Of a stretch of DNA of 64,000 nucleotides, positions 63,954 through 64,000 are shown one piece after another. Both the position numbers and the translations under genes were made by a program. The DNA is taken from the NCBI RefSeq assembly GCF_020171745.1, contig NZ_JAIVAH010000022.1, positions 211,321 to 275,320 on the forward strand, given 5' to 3'. The stretch comes from Prescottella equi (GTDB taxonomy: Bacteria > Actinomycetota > Actinomycetes > Mycobacteriales > Mycobacteriaceae). Below the pieces are notes generated by a model. That model searched no databases and had not been told where the DNA came from. It saw only the letters and a program-made list of their open reading frames with translations. How positions within the stretch are numbered: the first letter of the stretch is position 1; every line of letters starts with the position of its first letter.

Positions 63954-64000
63954 TCAGGAGCGTTCGGTCGCCATCGCTGCGAGCAGGCGGGCGACCGAAC
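63954..64000 (-). CDS. C-terminal fragment of a gene cut by the window edge
   Basis: A minus-strand TGA at 63956-63954 closes a frame that reads ..SVARLLAAMATERS. Only 14 residues are in the window. It ends convergently to the DUF4333 gene, as the 5'-3'-exonuclease-like gene Rv2090 does relative to Rv2091c in M. tuberculosis as I recall, so it could be that gene, but nothing in the fragment itself shows it. Confidence 0.4.
   Translation of the reverse strand, partial: SVARLLAAMATERS

Overview
The window is high-GC actinobacterial DNA from the Mycobacteriales, most likely Rhodococcus or a close relative. The evidence is the mycothiol gene mshC, a complete Pup-proteasome locus (mpa, dop, pup, prcB, prcA, pafA, pafB, pafC), tatA-tatC-helY, dense coding with 1-4 bp overlaps, and many GTG starts. 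From memory, gene order follows the Mycobacterium tuberculosis Rv2141c-to-Rv2090 region in reverse: M20 peptidase, PEBP protein, pyrD, LppL-like lipoprotein, uppP, histidine phosphatase, DUF3090, PI3/4-kinase-like protein, mshC, PAC2, metH, hisE-hisG, RecB-like nuclease, trmI, LppK-like lipoprotein, mpa, dop-pup-prcBA, pafA-pafB-pafC, tatA-tatC-helY, DUF4333 protein. Genes outside that list are accessory insertions.

Region by region: 1-6.0 kb has a cut-off gene, a subtilisin-type protease, tRNA-Leu(GAG), the M20 peptidase and PEBP genes, pyrD and a beta-propeller lipoprotein. 6.1-9.8 kb is a tightly overlapping haem-iron operon (hmuO-hmuT-hmuU-hmuV) behind a strong DtxR/IdeR-type iron box. 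9.9-18 kb has an aldo/keto-reductase-fold protein lacking expected catalytic residues, uppP, the phosphatase/DUF3090/kinase-like trio, a MarR-MMPL efflux pair and mshC. 18-33.7 kb is the main accessory region: a GNAT-AAA+ fusion, a deaminase coupled to a tandem ABM membrane protein, mntH with a palindrome between its -35 and -10 boxes, a secreted GH19-like hydrolase, and a Wadjet-type SMC operon (jetA, jetB, jetC) preceded by a winged-helix-like gene and followed by an unknown 144-residue ORF. No JetD nuclease is visible.

33.7-44.7 kb holds PAC2, metH, a HAD phosphatase, trhO, an RluA-type pseudouridine synthase, hisE-hisG, a thioesterase, the RecB-like nuclease and trmI. 44.7-58.4 kb holds the Pup-proteasome genes, interrupted by a HEAT / MerR-HEAT / Nudix operon, a deazaflavin-dependent reductase and a PAP2-diacylglycerol-kinase fusion. 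58.6-64 kb holds the Tat translocase, HelY, a DUF1876 protein, a DUF4333 membrane protein and a cut-off gene.

Themes: Mpa, PrcA/PrcB, Pup, Dop and PafA form one protein-degradation pathway, and PafB/PafC form a DNA-damage-response regulator. The haem operon imports haem and breaks it down for iron. At least ten genes have a TANNNT -10 hexamer 6-7 nt before the start codon, which suggests leaderless mRNAs. Three convergent gene pairs share a CTAG across both stop codons. The most unusual locus is the JetABC set without JetD.
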